Source: Lasiosphaeris hirsuta
Lineage: Eukaryota; Ascomycota; Sordariomycetes; Sordariales; Lasiosphaeriaceae
Reading direction: 5' to 3'
Length of the DNA: 64,000 nucleotides
NCBI GenBank assembly: GCA_030549175.1
Contig: JAUKUA010000004.1
Coordinates: 1,116,001 to 1,180,000, forward strand
Shown here one piece after another: positions 1 to 9,458 of this stretch (the first letter of the stretch is position 1; each line of letters opens with the position of its first letter). The notes beneath the pieces are model-generated. The model was given only the letters and a program-made list of their open reading frames with translations. It had not been told where the DNA came from and searched no databases. The translations under genes and the position numbers were made by a program.

Positions 1-1797
1 GTTCCCGAGCCCATTACAACTTCGATTTCAGGAGAACTGACGACCATCACGCTGGCTCCTATTACACTCACAAACACGTTGACTAACACCGTCACTAGCA
101 CGCAGGCTGGTGTCGTCACCACGCTGCCTGGCTCAGTCACCACTTTGCCCGGTGTAGTGACGACGCTCCCTGGCGTCACTGTTGTCAGCACTTTCACGTC
201 TGTCGTACCGGCGAGCACAACGACCTTCACGCAAGCTGGCACCGTTGTTACTAGCATAATCCCCGCGTCCACCGTCACGTCCGTGTCAACGGTCACGACT
301 CCTCCCCAAACCATCACGCAGCCGCCCATCACTGTCACAGTGCCACGCCAAACGAGAACGATCTCCACCACACTTATCAGCACTGTCACAGTTTGCCCAG
401 CCCCGACGAACACGGTCACCTTGCTCCCTCTTCCCACGAACTCCAGGAAGACCTGGGGCTGTGACCCTGGATACGTGTGCAACGAGCCCAAGCCTGGTAA
501 CTGTAATGTTTGGGAAGATTCGCCCGCCGACAACTTCCAATGTAATCCCAAGTACTGTATCCCGTCGCCAAACTTCCCCGTTGTAGACTGGCCTGAAAAC
601 ACCACGAGCTACTACCCACCCACGCCTGGATACTTCAACCTTGCTCCTATTGCTTTCGGCCTCAGCTATGATATCTTCGAGTATGAGGAGGTCATCATTC
701 GCATCGACCCTGACGGCGAATTGTCGACGACTACAAGAGGTAATTGGGCGTCGCAGACTACCATTACCCACTATCCTCCCGAGTCAACCACTACAAGCTC
801 GTCAGCAAAGTCGACGACGACTACATCTACAATCACAAAGAACTGGAAGCGCGCTCCCCGTTCTTCTTCGCACGCAGGACACCATCTTTTCAAGCGCGAT
901 GATAGCATCTGCCCGGCCGTGTGCTACGACATTTGCAATAATGCGTACATTGAGGCTCAGTCAGTTGGTAAGACGCCGGCCCTTTGCGAGGCGGACTCGC
1001 CGTTCCGCAACTACTACAACGGTTGCCAGGCTTGCATCGCCGCCAATGCGGCTGATGTCAAGCTTGTGACCAAGTCGTACGTTGAGCCCAAGTTCGCCCA
1101 GTTCATCAACTACTGCGACGCCGCCCCTGCGCAATCGCAAGTTGATGGTGGTACCACGGATGCGCAAACACAACAGACCGGTACCGCCACTGTCGTCACC
1201 ACTACCCAGGCGGCCGGCAACACGGACACCGGGGCGAGTGTCATCGCCACTGCCACCGCGACTGCCACCCCTGGCACCACGGCGACGGCTGGCACTGGCA
1301 CAACTGCTGGTTCTGGCACCACGGCTGGCTCTGGCACTGACACCGCCGCCGGCACCGCTTCCACTGGCACTGGCACTGGCGCAGGAGCCGGATCGGGCAC
1401 CGCTTCCACGGGAGCAGGCGCCGGATCGGGCACCTCTACCGGGGCTGGCTCAGGCTCAGGCTCTGGCACAACCTCCACCGGAGGAGGCGCAGCCGGAACT
1501 GGCACTGCCACCACGGGCACTGGTACTGGCACCGGAGCTGGATCGGGAACTGCCACTTCCCGCAGCTCTACGGGCACTGGCACTCGCGTTAGCACCGGAA
1601 CCCTGTCTACCTCGGCTACGGGCACCGGAACCGGCGGCTCGTCGCCGAGCGGCACTGGGTCGGGCACAGGTGGCGTTACCAGCTCCTCGCCTTCGGCTGC
1701 GGCCGCGGGTAGGTTGATACCCCGTTCCGCACGCGGCTCTGACTCGTCGCTGGGCGCTTTGCTCGCGACGATCTTTGCTGTGATTTTCTTCCTCTGA
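1..1797 (+). CDS. GPI-anchored Ser/Thr/Gly-rich cell-wall protein (5' end outside window)
   Basis: The reading frame is open from base 1, and the codon at 79 is TTG rather than a start, so the true start lies left of the window. About 598 codons are visible. In order they show a Thr/Val-rich stretch with three TTLPG(S/V)V repeats, a Cys-rich segment at about 450-590 (CDPGYVCNEP and later Cys), a Ser/Thr linker, a second Cys-rich segment at about 900-1110 (CPAVCYDICNN ... CQACIAANA), and about 180 residues of Gly/Ala/Ser/Thr repeats. The C-terminus is a short hydrophobic tail (ALLATIFAVIFFL) after a small-residue site, as in GPI-attachment signals. This layout fits a heavily O-glycosylated wall or membrane-anchored surface protein. 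The exact family and ligand are unknown. No intron is needed in the visible part. Confidence 0.75.
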   Translation, partial: VPEPITTSISGELTTITLAPITLTNTLTNTVTSTQAGVVTTLPGSVTTLPGVVTTLPGVTVVSTFTSVVPASTTTFTQAGTVVTSIIPASTVTSVSTVTTPPQTITQPPITVTVPRQTRTISTTLISTVTVCPAPTNTVTLLPLPTNSRKTWGCDPGYVCNEPKPGNCNVWEDSPADNFQCNPKYCIPSPNFPVVDWPENTTSYYPPTPGYFNLAPIAFGLSYDIFEYEEVIIRIDPDGELSTTTRGNWASQTTITHYPPESTTTSSSAKSTTTTSTITKNWKRAPRSSSHAGHHLFKRDDSICPAVCYDICNNAYIEAQSVGKTPALCEADSPFRNYYNGCQACIAANAADVKLVTKSYVEPKFAQFINYCDAAPAQSQVDGGTTDAQTQQTGTATVVTTTQAAGNTDTGASVIATATATATPGTTATAGTGTTAGSGTTAGSGTDTAAGTASTGTGTGAGAGSGTASTGAGAGSGTSTGAGSGSGSGTTSTGGGAAGTGTATTGTGTGTGAGSGTATSRSSTGTGTRVSTGTLSTSATGTGTGGSSPSGTGSGTGGVTSSSPSAAAAGRLIPRSARGSDSSLGALLATIFAVIFFL

Positions 1798-2348
1798 ATG
1801 GGGGATTCTTGTTTAATCTTTTAATATTTTTTGCGCGGTTTTGCTCTTGGGGTTCTTGGATAGCATGGCTCGGCATGGCATTTATGGTAAGTGGCATGTC
1901 GCTGTGCGTTTTGATACCTGATCATCTATGGGTTGGATGGTCATTGGTGGTTTGGTTATGTTTTTTCGCCACGGTCCTTATGATATGATTGATACCTTTG
2001 GAGCGGTATTTTGGGGGTTCGAATGGTGGCCTGTCTCCTTCGGTGAGAGGGAGAGGGGATGATTTTTAATGAAATCTAAAGAGGGATGGATGCCTCGCTC
2101 GTGGGGTGTGGGCCTCTTGGGCGGGGTAAAGGGGTTTGTTTTCATGACGCCTTTTTTTCTCGCACGGCGTTGGGCTTTGCTCGGTGCTGCTGCGGTGATG
2201 GGATGCGATATGAGAATGTCTTTCTGTCCTTCTTGGATATTTAATGTTTTTACTTGTTTTGAGATACCCACTCATGGCCACTCATTTTGGAAAAGGTGGA
2301 TGTGGGGAAGAAAGAGGAGGAGATGGTTCCTCGGTTTTGGAAATGGAC

Positions 2349-2360
2349 GGGGGGGGGGGG
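2349..2360. repeat. G12 homopolymer
   Basis: Twelve consecutive G in intergenic DNA, likely length-variable. Confidence 0.9.
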
Positions 2361-2780
2361 TGTTAGCTCTAGGATGGGACTTATCGATTGTGCACTCGGC
2401 AAAGGTTTTTTAGTCTTGAGAAGAAGAGACTGGTTAGTTTTGGTTGGATTGGGACGCAATCAATTTGATGGGCTTGTTTCTCAGGCTGGGGTATGAAGTT
2501 GCTGTTATGACAGTTGACTATCGTACACTTTTGAAGGCCTGGATTTTGTAATTGGGATTTTAGACACAGCAGAGCAGAGACGGAGACAAAATGTGGAAGG
2601 CTGTTTTGGATTGCGCACGATTCTCTTCTCACACCTTGGGACGAGGTGAGGCGACGGTGATTTTTGGGTCCTAGCGGGTTGGTGTGAGTATTGGGGTGCC
2701 AGGTAGATGTCACATAAAATGATTGCTATTTCCTGGAAGACCAAATTCAATGCTGCTCCCTGACAGTCGCGGGTGCCACG

Positions 2781-2822
2781 TACATACATACATACATACA
2801 TATATACATACATACACACATA
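2781..2822. repeat. TACA tetranucleotide microsatellite
   Basis: About ten imperfect TACA/CATA units, interrupted by one TATA step, in the 3' intergenic region. Confidence 0.9.
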
Positions 2823-3137
2823 CCTTATTGACCCCCCGATACCTAGCGAGCTAAATTTTTCGGGGCGAGGCCCTGCGAACTCACGCTATTATTACAAAGG
2901 TACCAAAATACGAAGGAACGGAATGTTTATTAAGTGATATGGTACATTCAGTAATGATCATTCGACCTCCCAAGCCTCTGTCGAAGTGGACATTCCGTTT
3001 CTTAAACAGCAAGCAATAAAACAGCAAACAAAAAAGACAAGGGGTATTTATTACTCTGCTCCTTCGCCCGGAATGCAATCTCATCCATTACGGCCGACAT
3101 TCATTGTATCGGTTGTCAATAACTTGGCAATCCCTCT

Positions 3138-4308
3138 CTAAGCAACACTTCCGTCAACATAGCCGCCAATCATGTTCAGTCCGAGCTGTTTGCCCTTGGC
3201 CAGCCAGACCAGGAAACTCGGGAACTTGACCGGGCCGGCACGGCCAACACCCCTTCCGCGGCCAACGGCGGCAAAGAGCACGTCGACGGGCATGCCCTTC
3301 GCGACAAGGGCCGGCTTGCCAGCGTTTGTGAGCTCGATGTTCTTGGCGACGGCGGCAGCCTGCTTCTGGGCAATCATGAAGCCAGCGCGGGGCTTGGAGA
3401 CGACATCACCAGCGGCCCAGACGTTTGTGGTGCCCTCTACGAGCAGGGTGTCGGTGACCTTGATCGTCTTGTTGGCGTTGAGGTACTTGGCGTCGACGTA
3501 CTCCGAGTTGGGCACTAGACCGGTCGTGGGCAGGTACAGATCGGTTGTGATGGTCTCACCATTGGACAGCACTACGTCGATCTTGGACGGGTCGGCGGCC
3601 GAGGGGTTGGCCGCGTCGGCGCGCGCGCCATACTTGACCGTCACCTTGAGCTTCTTGAGCTCGTTGGCGGCTGCATTGGCGACCGAGTCACCCCCGAGCA
3701 GCTTGTCGGTGGCGTTGATGAGGATGATTTCCTTGGTCTTGCCGTACTCATAGCCCAACTCGCCAGCAAGCTCAACGCCAGTGCTGCCACCGCCGGCGAT
3801 GACAATGTGGCTGGCGGCCTTGATCTTGTCGGCGGTCGAGGCTAGGAGAGCCGTCACCTCCTCGTAGGTGCCAGGGGCCTTCCAGGGGACGTCGGAGGTA
3901 GGAGTGCGGGCGCCCGTGGCAAGGACCAGCTGGTCGTAGGCGATGCTGCGCTCGCCCGAGGCAGTCACGACGCGGACGGACTTGCCCTCGAAGTCGGTGG
4001 CGGTGGCGGAGCCGACAACAAGCTCATAGGCGGTCTCGGGGTACTTCTTGAGAATAGTCTCCAGGGGCTTGAAGAGGTCCTCGGGCTTCAGAACTTCAGG
4101 GAGAATGGCGCGAATCGAGGCCATGTTCCAGTAGAAATGACTGTTCTGTAGTGGGTTGTCAGCAAGGATGCACGTGATTCTCACGTGAGCTGACGCGTAC
4201 CTGGGCAACGAGGATGACCTTCAGGTCCTTGTCGTTCTTCTTGAGCAGCGCATGGGCGACATGCAGACCCGCATAGGAGCCGCCGAGAATCACAACAGTC
4301 TTGGCCAT
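3138..4308 (-). CDS. AIF/AMID-like FAD-dependent pyridine nucleotide-disulfide oxidoreductase
   Basis: Two exons: 4308-4201 and 4145-3138, with a 55-bp intron (4146-4200, GTACGC...CTACAG). The protein is 371 aa. Exon 1 starts MAKTVVILGGSYAGLHVA, an FAD-binding dinucleotide fold with GGSYAG. A second nucleotide fold, IVIAGGGSTGVELAGEL, binds NAD(P)H, and VWAAGDV is the second FAD contact near the C-terminus. The order and length match fungal AIF-like/AMID proteins, single-subunit NAD(P)H oxidoreductases linked to mitochondrial respiration or cell-death signalling. No clear N-terminal targeting peptide is visible, so location is uncertain. The start is chosen because it restores the glycine-rich FAD motif, which the exon-2 frame alone lacks. 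The substrate is not deducible from sequence. Confidence 0.88.
4171..4187. promoter_or_regulatory. Paired CACGTG motifs inside intron 1 of the AIF-like gene
   Basis: CACGTG occurs at 4171-4176 and 4182-4187, centres 11 bp apart, inside the 55-bp intron. CACGTG is the binding core of Cbf1-type bHLH factors. The role here is inferred only. Confidence 0.4.
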
Positions 4309-6627
4309 TGTTGCTGATGGTTCAATTGTTCAATTGCGAGACGAGGATGAGTGATTGGGGACGAGAGAAAAAGAGAGCGTGAGAAAGAGAGGGTTTGTGT
4401 ATTCTTGTGGTGGGAAAACAACGGTGTTTGGGGGTGCTTGGGCCACTGCAAGGGACTTGGAGATCGGCGGAGCTACTGTGGTTGGACGGGGGATAGCGCT
4501 CGATAGAATCAAAAGTCGGAAAGTCTGTCGGGCGACGATGGGGCACCCATGTCTTATAAGAGGTCCGGGACTGCAAACAAAACGGCACCGGGGATAATGC
4601 AGGGACCTGGGCACTGGCTGATACACCATCAGGATCATGCTGCGTAGGGCGTGGTACACATGCGTCCTGGCAACGCCCAGTCAAGCCAGTGCGGCGCCAG
4701 TAGTAGTACAACCCAGGCCCTCAGCTCCATCGCATTCCAGCCATTCCAGCCATTCCAGCCCGCTGTGGCAGCTGGTGGCAGCGCTGACAACGAATCGAGT
4801 AATCCTGGATAATACGAAAGATATGTACGCAGCGGAAGCCGAAGCCCTGGAGCATCGAGATTCGAGATACGGGCATAATGGATGGCCGGCGTCCGTCTCG
4901 GCCTCCCCCAAGTATACACCCCCTTGTTGATGGCATTTGCTGGCCCGCTCAAAAGGCAGCCTGCTCCCGCTCTCTGCCAGATTCAATGGCACTTGTCCGA
5001 TTTGTAAGATTGGCAAGCGTCTGACATACGGAGTACGACTCTACAAAATGAGAAAAAGAGCGGCTTGCGAGCAAATTGCGAGCCAGCCAGTGGATTACCA
5101 GTGAACCAGCCAGCGCCGGACGGACGCCGGACGGACGAACAAGCCCTGGTCGCGCCATCGCAGAGTCGCACGAGTAACAGGCATGATTGCTTGGTCGCTC
5201 TGTTCGTCTCCAAGCGTGGCCGCGAAGCGAAGTTGAGGCTACCATCACCGTGCCGGCCGCTGCTCACGGTGTCTTAGCGACCGGACAAGCGGACAGAACG
5301 GCATCGGGAGGGGGCTGCCGCTGGAGCGGATGAAGTTGACCAAAATAAATTGAATCTGGCAAACGATTCTTTGCCAGTGTCGGGAACCAGAGAAGGGCGG
5401 CGCAGGCAAGAGCCGACATGCCGACTCCAGCTTCAATTCCGATCCGCCATCTCAATGCTCACCTCATCACGGCCACAGCCCGTCGATAATCCATCAGGGC
5501 AACGCTGAAAAAAACCTTAGCGTAGCGCGCTAGGCTCTTGGGAGAACCCGCGCGGCTCTCATCCGTACCAGGATCAACGTGACTCGGGACCGAACCCCAA
5601 AGCCTCGACCAGGCTTTCGGCCGACCCGCTCATGTAATTGGTCGCAGAGGGGGTACGCCATTGCTGCCACCTATGATATGAACTGATAAATAATGTCATT
5701 TTCCCTTTGCGTCCAGCTGGCTGCTCCTTCTGCAACTGTCCATCCTGTTGTTCTCAATGTACGGCCCGAGATGTCGGTACGCGGGGTTTGCATATCCGTC
5801 GAATCGCTGGTCTATTTGCGCAGCCTGTGAAAATCTTTGTTGATGGCGTTGGACCTCGCTAGAGGTTGACTTGTTGGTTGCAAAGCCAGGTCGATCCATA
5901 GTCGCTGACAGTCAACATATGAGTGGTGGCTGAGAGCGTCGGGGGAGATGCGAGTGAGATACCGTCATAACAAGGAGACCCTTCGAGTTACCAACCGCAG
6001 CCCGAGGCCGATCGAAGGAGAGAGAGTTCCGGCTTGCAGTGCAGGCTCTGACGAATTGATACCGAAAAATACACAATACAGATACACAAGCTGAATTGCC
6101 GTGCTGTAGGGCTCGAAGAATCATGGCACCTAAAACACAGCTAGGTAGGCTGGCGCTCTCCGATGGTTCTATCTTGGGAACAGGCCTTGCCTTGAACTTG
6201 GACGTCGCATGCCGCATGCCGCACACCGTAGGCCGGAGTCCACCCGGCCCGGGCAGTTGACAAGGCCCGTTACGCTCCGAGTCCGAATCCCCAGAAGAAC
6301 CCGGAACCCGCTGGCCTCGGCACGTGCCTAGAATTGCCTGCCCCTGTCTTGGCCTGGGCAGCGAGTGGTGTTGATGGGTGGAGCAAATGACGCTGATAGT
6401 CACAGGGGCTCAGCAACACACCTACCCCTCCTCCTGACCCAATCTAGGTACCCCGCCAAACCCGCTTGCTTGTGCTCAGTGTGTCCACGGCACCTCCTCA
6501 ACAAACAGCACTTCTCCGCCCCAACACTTGTTTTCGAAGCTATCGCGAATAACACAAAGACAATTATATTGCCAATCCAAATACTTGCCTCGCCGTCAAA
6601 CCCCCAAAACCCGCCAAAACCGAAATC
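4309..6627. other. Intergenic region between divergent AIF-like and ACBP genes, no gene seen
   Basis: This 2.3 kb holds the divergent promoters. Small open frames on both strands lack recognisable domains and splice partners. It contains three copies of a 9-bp repeat at 4733-4759. CT/CA-rich DNA at about 6480-6627 precedes the ACBP start and probably is its leader. Confidence 0.6.
4733..4759. repeat. 9-bp tandem repeat CATTCCAGC x3
   Basis: Three exact units in intergenic DNA. Confidence 0.85.
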
Positions 6628-7068
6628 ATGTCCTCCCCTCAGAGCGAAGCCTTCAAGAGGGCCGTTGTCGATTCCAAGAAGCTCACCTCCAAGCCCGGCA
6701 ACGAGGATCTCCTCGCAATCTACGGTAACTCCCCTTCAAGCTGACTCTATTTTCCCCGACTAACACGCACACCCCAGCCCTCTACAAGGTCGCCACGGGC
6801 GAGGACTTCGCAACGGCCAAGGCCCCTGGCACCTTTGACTTCAAGGTAACCCCGCACTCCTGACCAGCAAATTACGAGGCACACAGACATATCCTAACAT
6901 GGCACTGTCAAACAGGGCAAGGCGAAGTACAATGCCTGGAAGGACCTCGTCGAGGGCGACGCCCCGTCCGCTGAGGAGGCCCAGGCCAAGTATGTCACCA
7001 AGATCGAGGAGCTGAAGGCGAAGTACGGCTACGACGAGAACAAGGAGCCCGAGGCTGTTGGTGCTTAG
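6628..7068 (+). CDS. ACB1: Acyl-CoA-binding protein (ACBP)
   Basis: Three exons: 6628-6724, 6778-6845 and 6916-7068. The introns are 53 bp (with GACTAAC before the acceptor) and 70 bp. The spliced protein is 105 aa, close to the family's usual 86-105. The ACBP signature is complete: an N-terminal helix (MSSPQSEAFKRAV), YALYK across the first splice junction, FDFKGKAKYNAW (acyl-CoA-contacting Tyr/Lys and the conserved KGKAK..AW block) and a C-terminal helix ending YGYDENKEPEAVGA. The protein binds long-chain acyl-CoA in the cytosol and feeds lipid synthesis and beta-oxidation. No signal peptide is seen. It is convergent with TDP1, 228 bp apart. Confidence 0.96.
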
Positions 7069-7296
7069 ACGACGAAACCCAAGACGAAATGGGGATACAC
7101 CGGGCTATCAGGGGCTGGTTGGGGAAGGGATATGTGATAACCTCTCGGTAGGTGCGCGCCGACCGAGCATAGCTGTCAAAGTTAGACGCGAAGCGGAAGC
7201 GAAATAATTACAATCTTCGGAAAGCTATTTATTCGAATAATGCTCTTTTGACTCCAAAGGGGGGTATCAAGTTCGTCTAATCATCCAGCCAGCCGG

Positions 7297-9021
7297 TCAA
7301 CTGTGACCTACCCAGAGCCCCCCCATCCAGTCGGGTTCCGTGTGTTTTGCCGTAGCCGCCCACGGCACCTCGTGGCTCCCATACGGCTGCAACGGAAGGT
7401 TATACGGCAGCCGGAGCGCCACGACCGGACTGTCCTCGACGCTATCCTCCTGAGCAGTATCCCGAAGAAAGGTGGCAGCCATCGTCGCGTCCTGTGCAAA
7501 TAGCGCCGGCCACACAAGGACCCCTATCTCGTAGGACGCGATGTGCATTTCCCCGTACGCATTCGTGGCCTCGCCCCAGGCCTGCTTGGACAGGTTCGCC
7601 GACGTGACCATCGCCCAGTCAATCGATCTGTCCGATTTATTCCCGTACCGGACATACGTTTTGATATGCGGCGCGGCGCGCTTCCTTCCAGCTTCCTTGA
7701 CCAGCATATCCCCTCCAAGTTCTGCTCCATCAGTCAGCACCCAACCACCGACCCGGCTAGGAAACTCACCCTTCCCCTCGGGCGCATCGTTCGCCCAGTG
7801 ACAAAACACCGGCCGCAGATACTCCAACTGCTTGGCCTGCTGCGCCGACTGCGTCTTGGTGTGTATCGACGCCCCAGACTGATACCCGTCCAGGGACCGC
7901 CTGATCTCGTCGGCTGTAGGAAACACCACCTTGAACGCCGCCCCCCCGCCGCCAATCGCGCGACAAAAAGTCCTCCTGAACCAGGCATCCGTCCCCCCCA
8001 GCGTCGCGATCGACGAGACCTGCACCACAACCTCGGATTCCCCCTCGCTCAGCGGCACATTCTCCAGAGCCTGCTGCATCCCCGCCCAGCCCCAGCGCGT
8101 GGTTGCTGCATCGACGCTGTGCTTCCCCGGAACGCTGGCCACGAGGGCGCCGCGCACAGCCGAGAAGTCGTACCGGGCTAGCTCGTCTATGATGCGTCGG
8201 CAGCGGTTCCCATAGGCCTGCAGGTAGTTGAGCAAGTCGGCCTTGAACCGAGCGCCACTTCCAGGGGGCGAGGAGAGTGACTGCTGGGTGGCTGGCGGCG
8301 CTGAGACCGGGGGATGGGTTGGCGGTTGCTTGAGGGGTAGGAGGGGCGATGACCAGACGGCTTGGGTCAGGTTGGTCCAGTCGCGGGCGATCATGTTGGC
8401 CGTGTGGATGATTACTTGGGCCGTGTCATCGCGCCGGAGGAGAATGAGCATCTTGGTGTGGTGCGTGCCGAACATGTTGGGGAGGTAGGCGGCGTGGAGC
8501 GTGACATTTTTGCGGCGGGAGGCTTTCTCCTGTGGATTGTTAGAGAATATGGAACCAAGGATATTGTCGGGTCCGCGTACCTCGAGACTCTTTTTGCTCT
8601 CGCTATCCCTCCTCCAGAAGCCGTGAACGACATGGACATTGACAAGATCACGCACATCCTCATCAAACCCCTCCATCAAAAAGTCGATATCGTGAAGGTA
8701 ATTGAAATTCCAACATTCTGATATGAGCGGATCGCCGAGCAAGTCATTCAGCGTAATGGTGTCCTTGTTGAACTCATCTTGCAGATCCTGTATCCTCGTA
8801 AGCTGGAACGGCGACCTAAATGTTTGGCTGGGCGTTTTGGAAGGCGAACGGGGCTGCTCCGCTCCAGCCACTTCCTGCTGCTCTGACTGTTCCGAGAGTC
8901 GACGTTTCTTTGTCGGAGGGCTGATGGGATGCAGAAGGGTTTGAGGGGGGGTTGATTCTCGATGAGGCTCGTCGCTGCTGTGATTGCTCGCTGCAAGGCC
9001 CCTCTTGTTCCGGCGGTCCAT
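7297..9021 (-). CDS. TDP1: Tyrosyl-DNA phosphodiesterase 1
   Basis: Exons 9021-8581 and 8529-7297 are split by a 51-bp intron (GTACGC...CTAACAATCCACAG). The protein is 557 aa. The intron is a multiple of three without stops, so the unspliced frame also reads through. Both HKD half-sites of the TDP1 family are present: HHTKM at about residue 170 within the block ending NMFGTHHTKMLIL, and HIKTYVRYGNKSD at about residue 435 followed by SANLSKQAWG. The first about 80 residues are polar and probably disordered, as in homologues. The enzyme hydrolyses phosphotyrosyl bonds between topoisomerase peptides and DNA ends in the nucleus. A CACGTG hexamer abuts the start codon (9022-9027). The gene lies directly downstream of TOP2 on the same strand. 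Confidence 0.95.
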   Translation of the reverse strand: MDRRNKRGLAASNHSSDEPHRESTPPQTLLHPISPPTKKRRLSEQSEQQEVAGAEQPRSPSKTPSQTFRSPFQLTRIQDLQDEFNKDTITLNDLLGDPLISECWNFNYLHDIDFLMEGFDEDVRDLVNVHVVHGFWRRDSESKKSLEVRGPDNILGSIFSNNPQEKASRRKNVTLHAAYLPNMFGTHHTKMLILLRRDDTAQVIIHTANMIARDWTNLTQAVWSSPLLPLKQPPTHPPVSAPPATQQSLSSPPGSGARFKADLLNYLQAYGNRCRRIIDELARYDFSAVRGALVASVPGKHSVDAATTRWGWAGMQQALENVPLSEGESEVVVQVSSIATLGGTDAWFRRTFCRAIGGGGAAFKVVFPTADEIRRSLDGYQSGASIHTKTQSAQQAKQLEYLRPVFCHWANDAPEGKGEFPSRVGGWVLTDGAELGGDMLVKEAGRKRAAPHIKTYVRYGNKSDRSIDWAMVTSANLSKQAWGEATNAYGEMHIASYEIGVLVWPALFAQDATMAATFLRDTAQEDSVEDSPVVALRLPYNLPLQPYGSHEVPWAATAKHTEPDWMGGLWVGHS

Positions 9022-9458
9022 CACGTGCAATTTGCAAAATGAGAGTTGCTGCGTGTAGCTAAGTATGTTTTGATATGATCAATAGAGGAAGGGTCAAAGT
9101 GTGGCTGCTGCCTTGGCTTGGTAAGATGAAGAAGAGGAAAGGGAAAATGGCCCTTGGAATGGTCTTGGGATGAAAGCTTGCGACTAACCCGATTTGGACA
9201 TTCACTTACAATCAAATCACAAGCCTTTTATCACAACATTTACGTGGACTGAATACTGTGTTTGATAAAATCCATGACATAAAAGAATAAGCTAGAAATC
9301 TCCGCGGGAGGGAGAATAGAAAAACCTCCAGTTGTTATAAGGTACTCGTACAATTTCCTCCGCCAAAACGCCATAAACCTGAATCGAGGCCCTCAGATCC
9401 GAAATAGCCCTATATCATATCACGTCATTAAAGAAGCTGCTATCTGCCAGATCTCGGT
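9022..9458. other. Short intergenic spacer between TOP2 3' end and TDP1 start
   Basis: This 437 bp must hold both the TOP2 terminator/polyadenylation region and the TDP1 promoter. CACGTG lies at 9022-9027, immediately before the TDP1 ATG. No gene is visible. Confidence 0.6.

Larger units (their letters stand above)
1798..3137. other. Intergenic, no gene seen
   Basis: This 1.3 kb lies between the 3' ends of two convergent genes. It is T/G-rich on the plus strand and holds a 12-G run at 2349-2360 and a TACA microsatellite at 2781-2822. Short open frames here show no family features. Confidence 0.6.

Noticed and set aside
1082..1717. Long overlapping frames on both strands over the wall-protein gene
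   Set aside because: Pro/Ala/Leu or Pro/Val repeats caused by reading the Gly/Thr-rich repeat out of frame.
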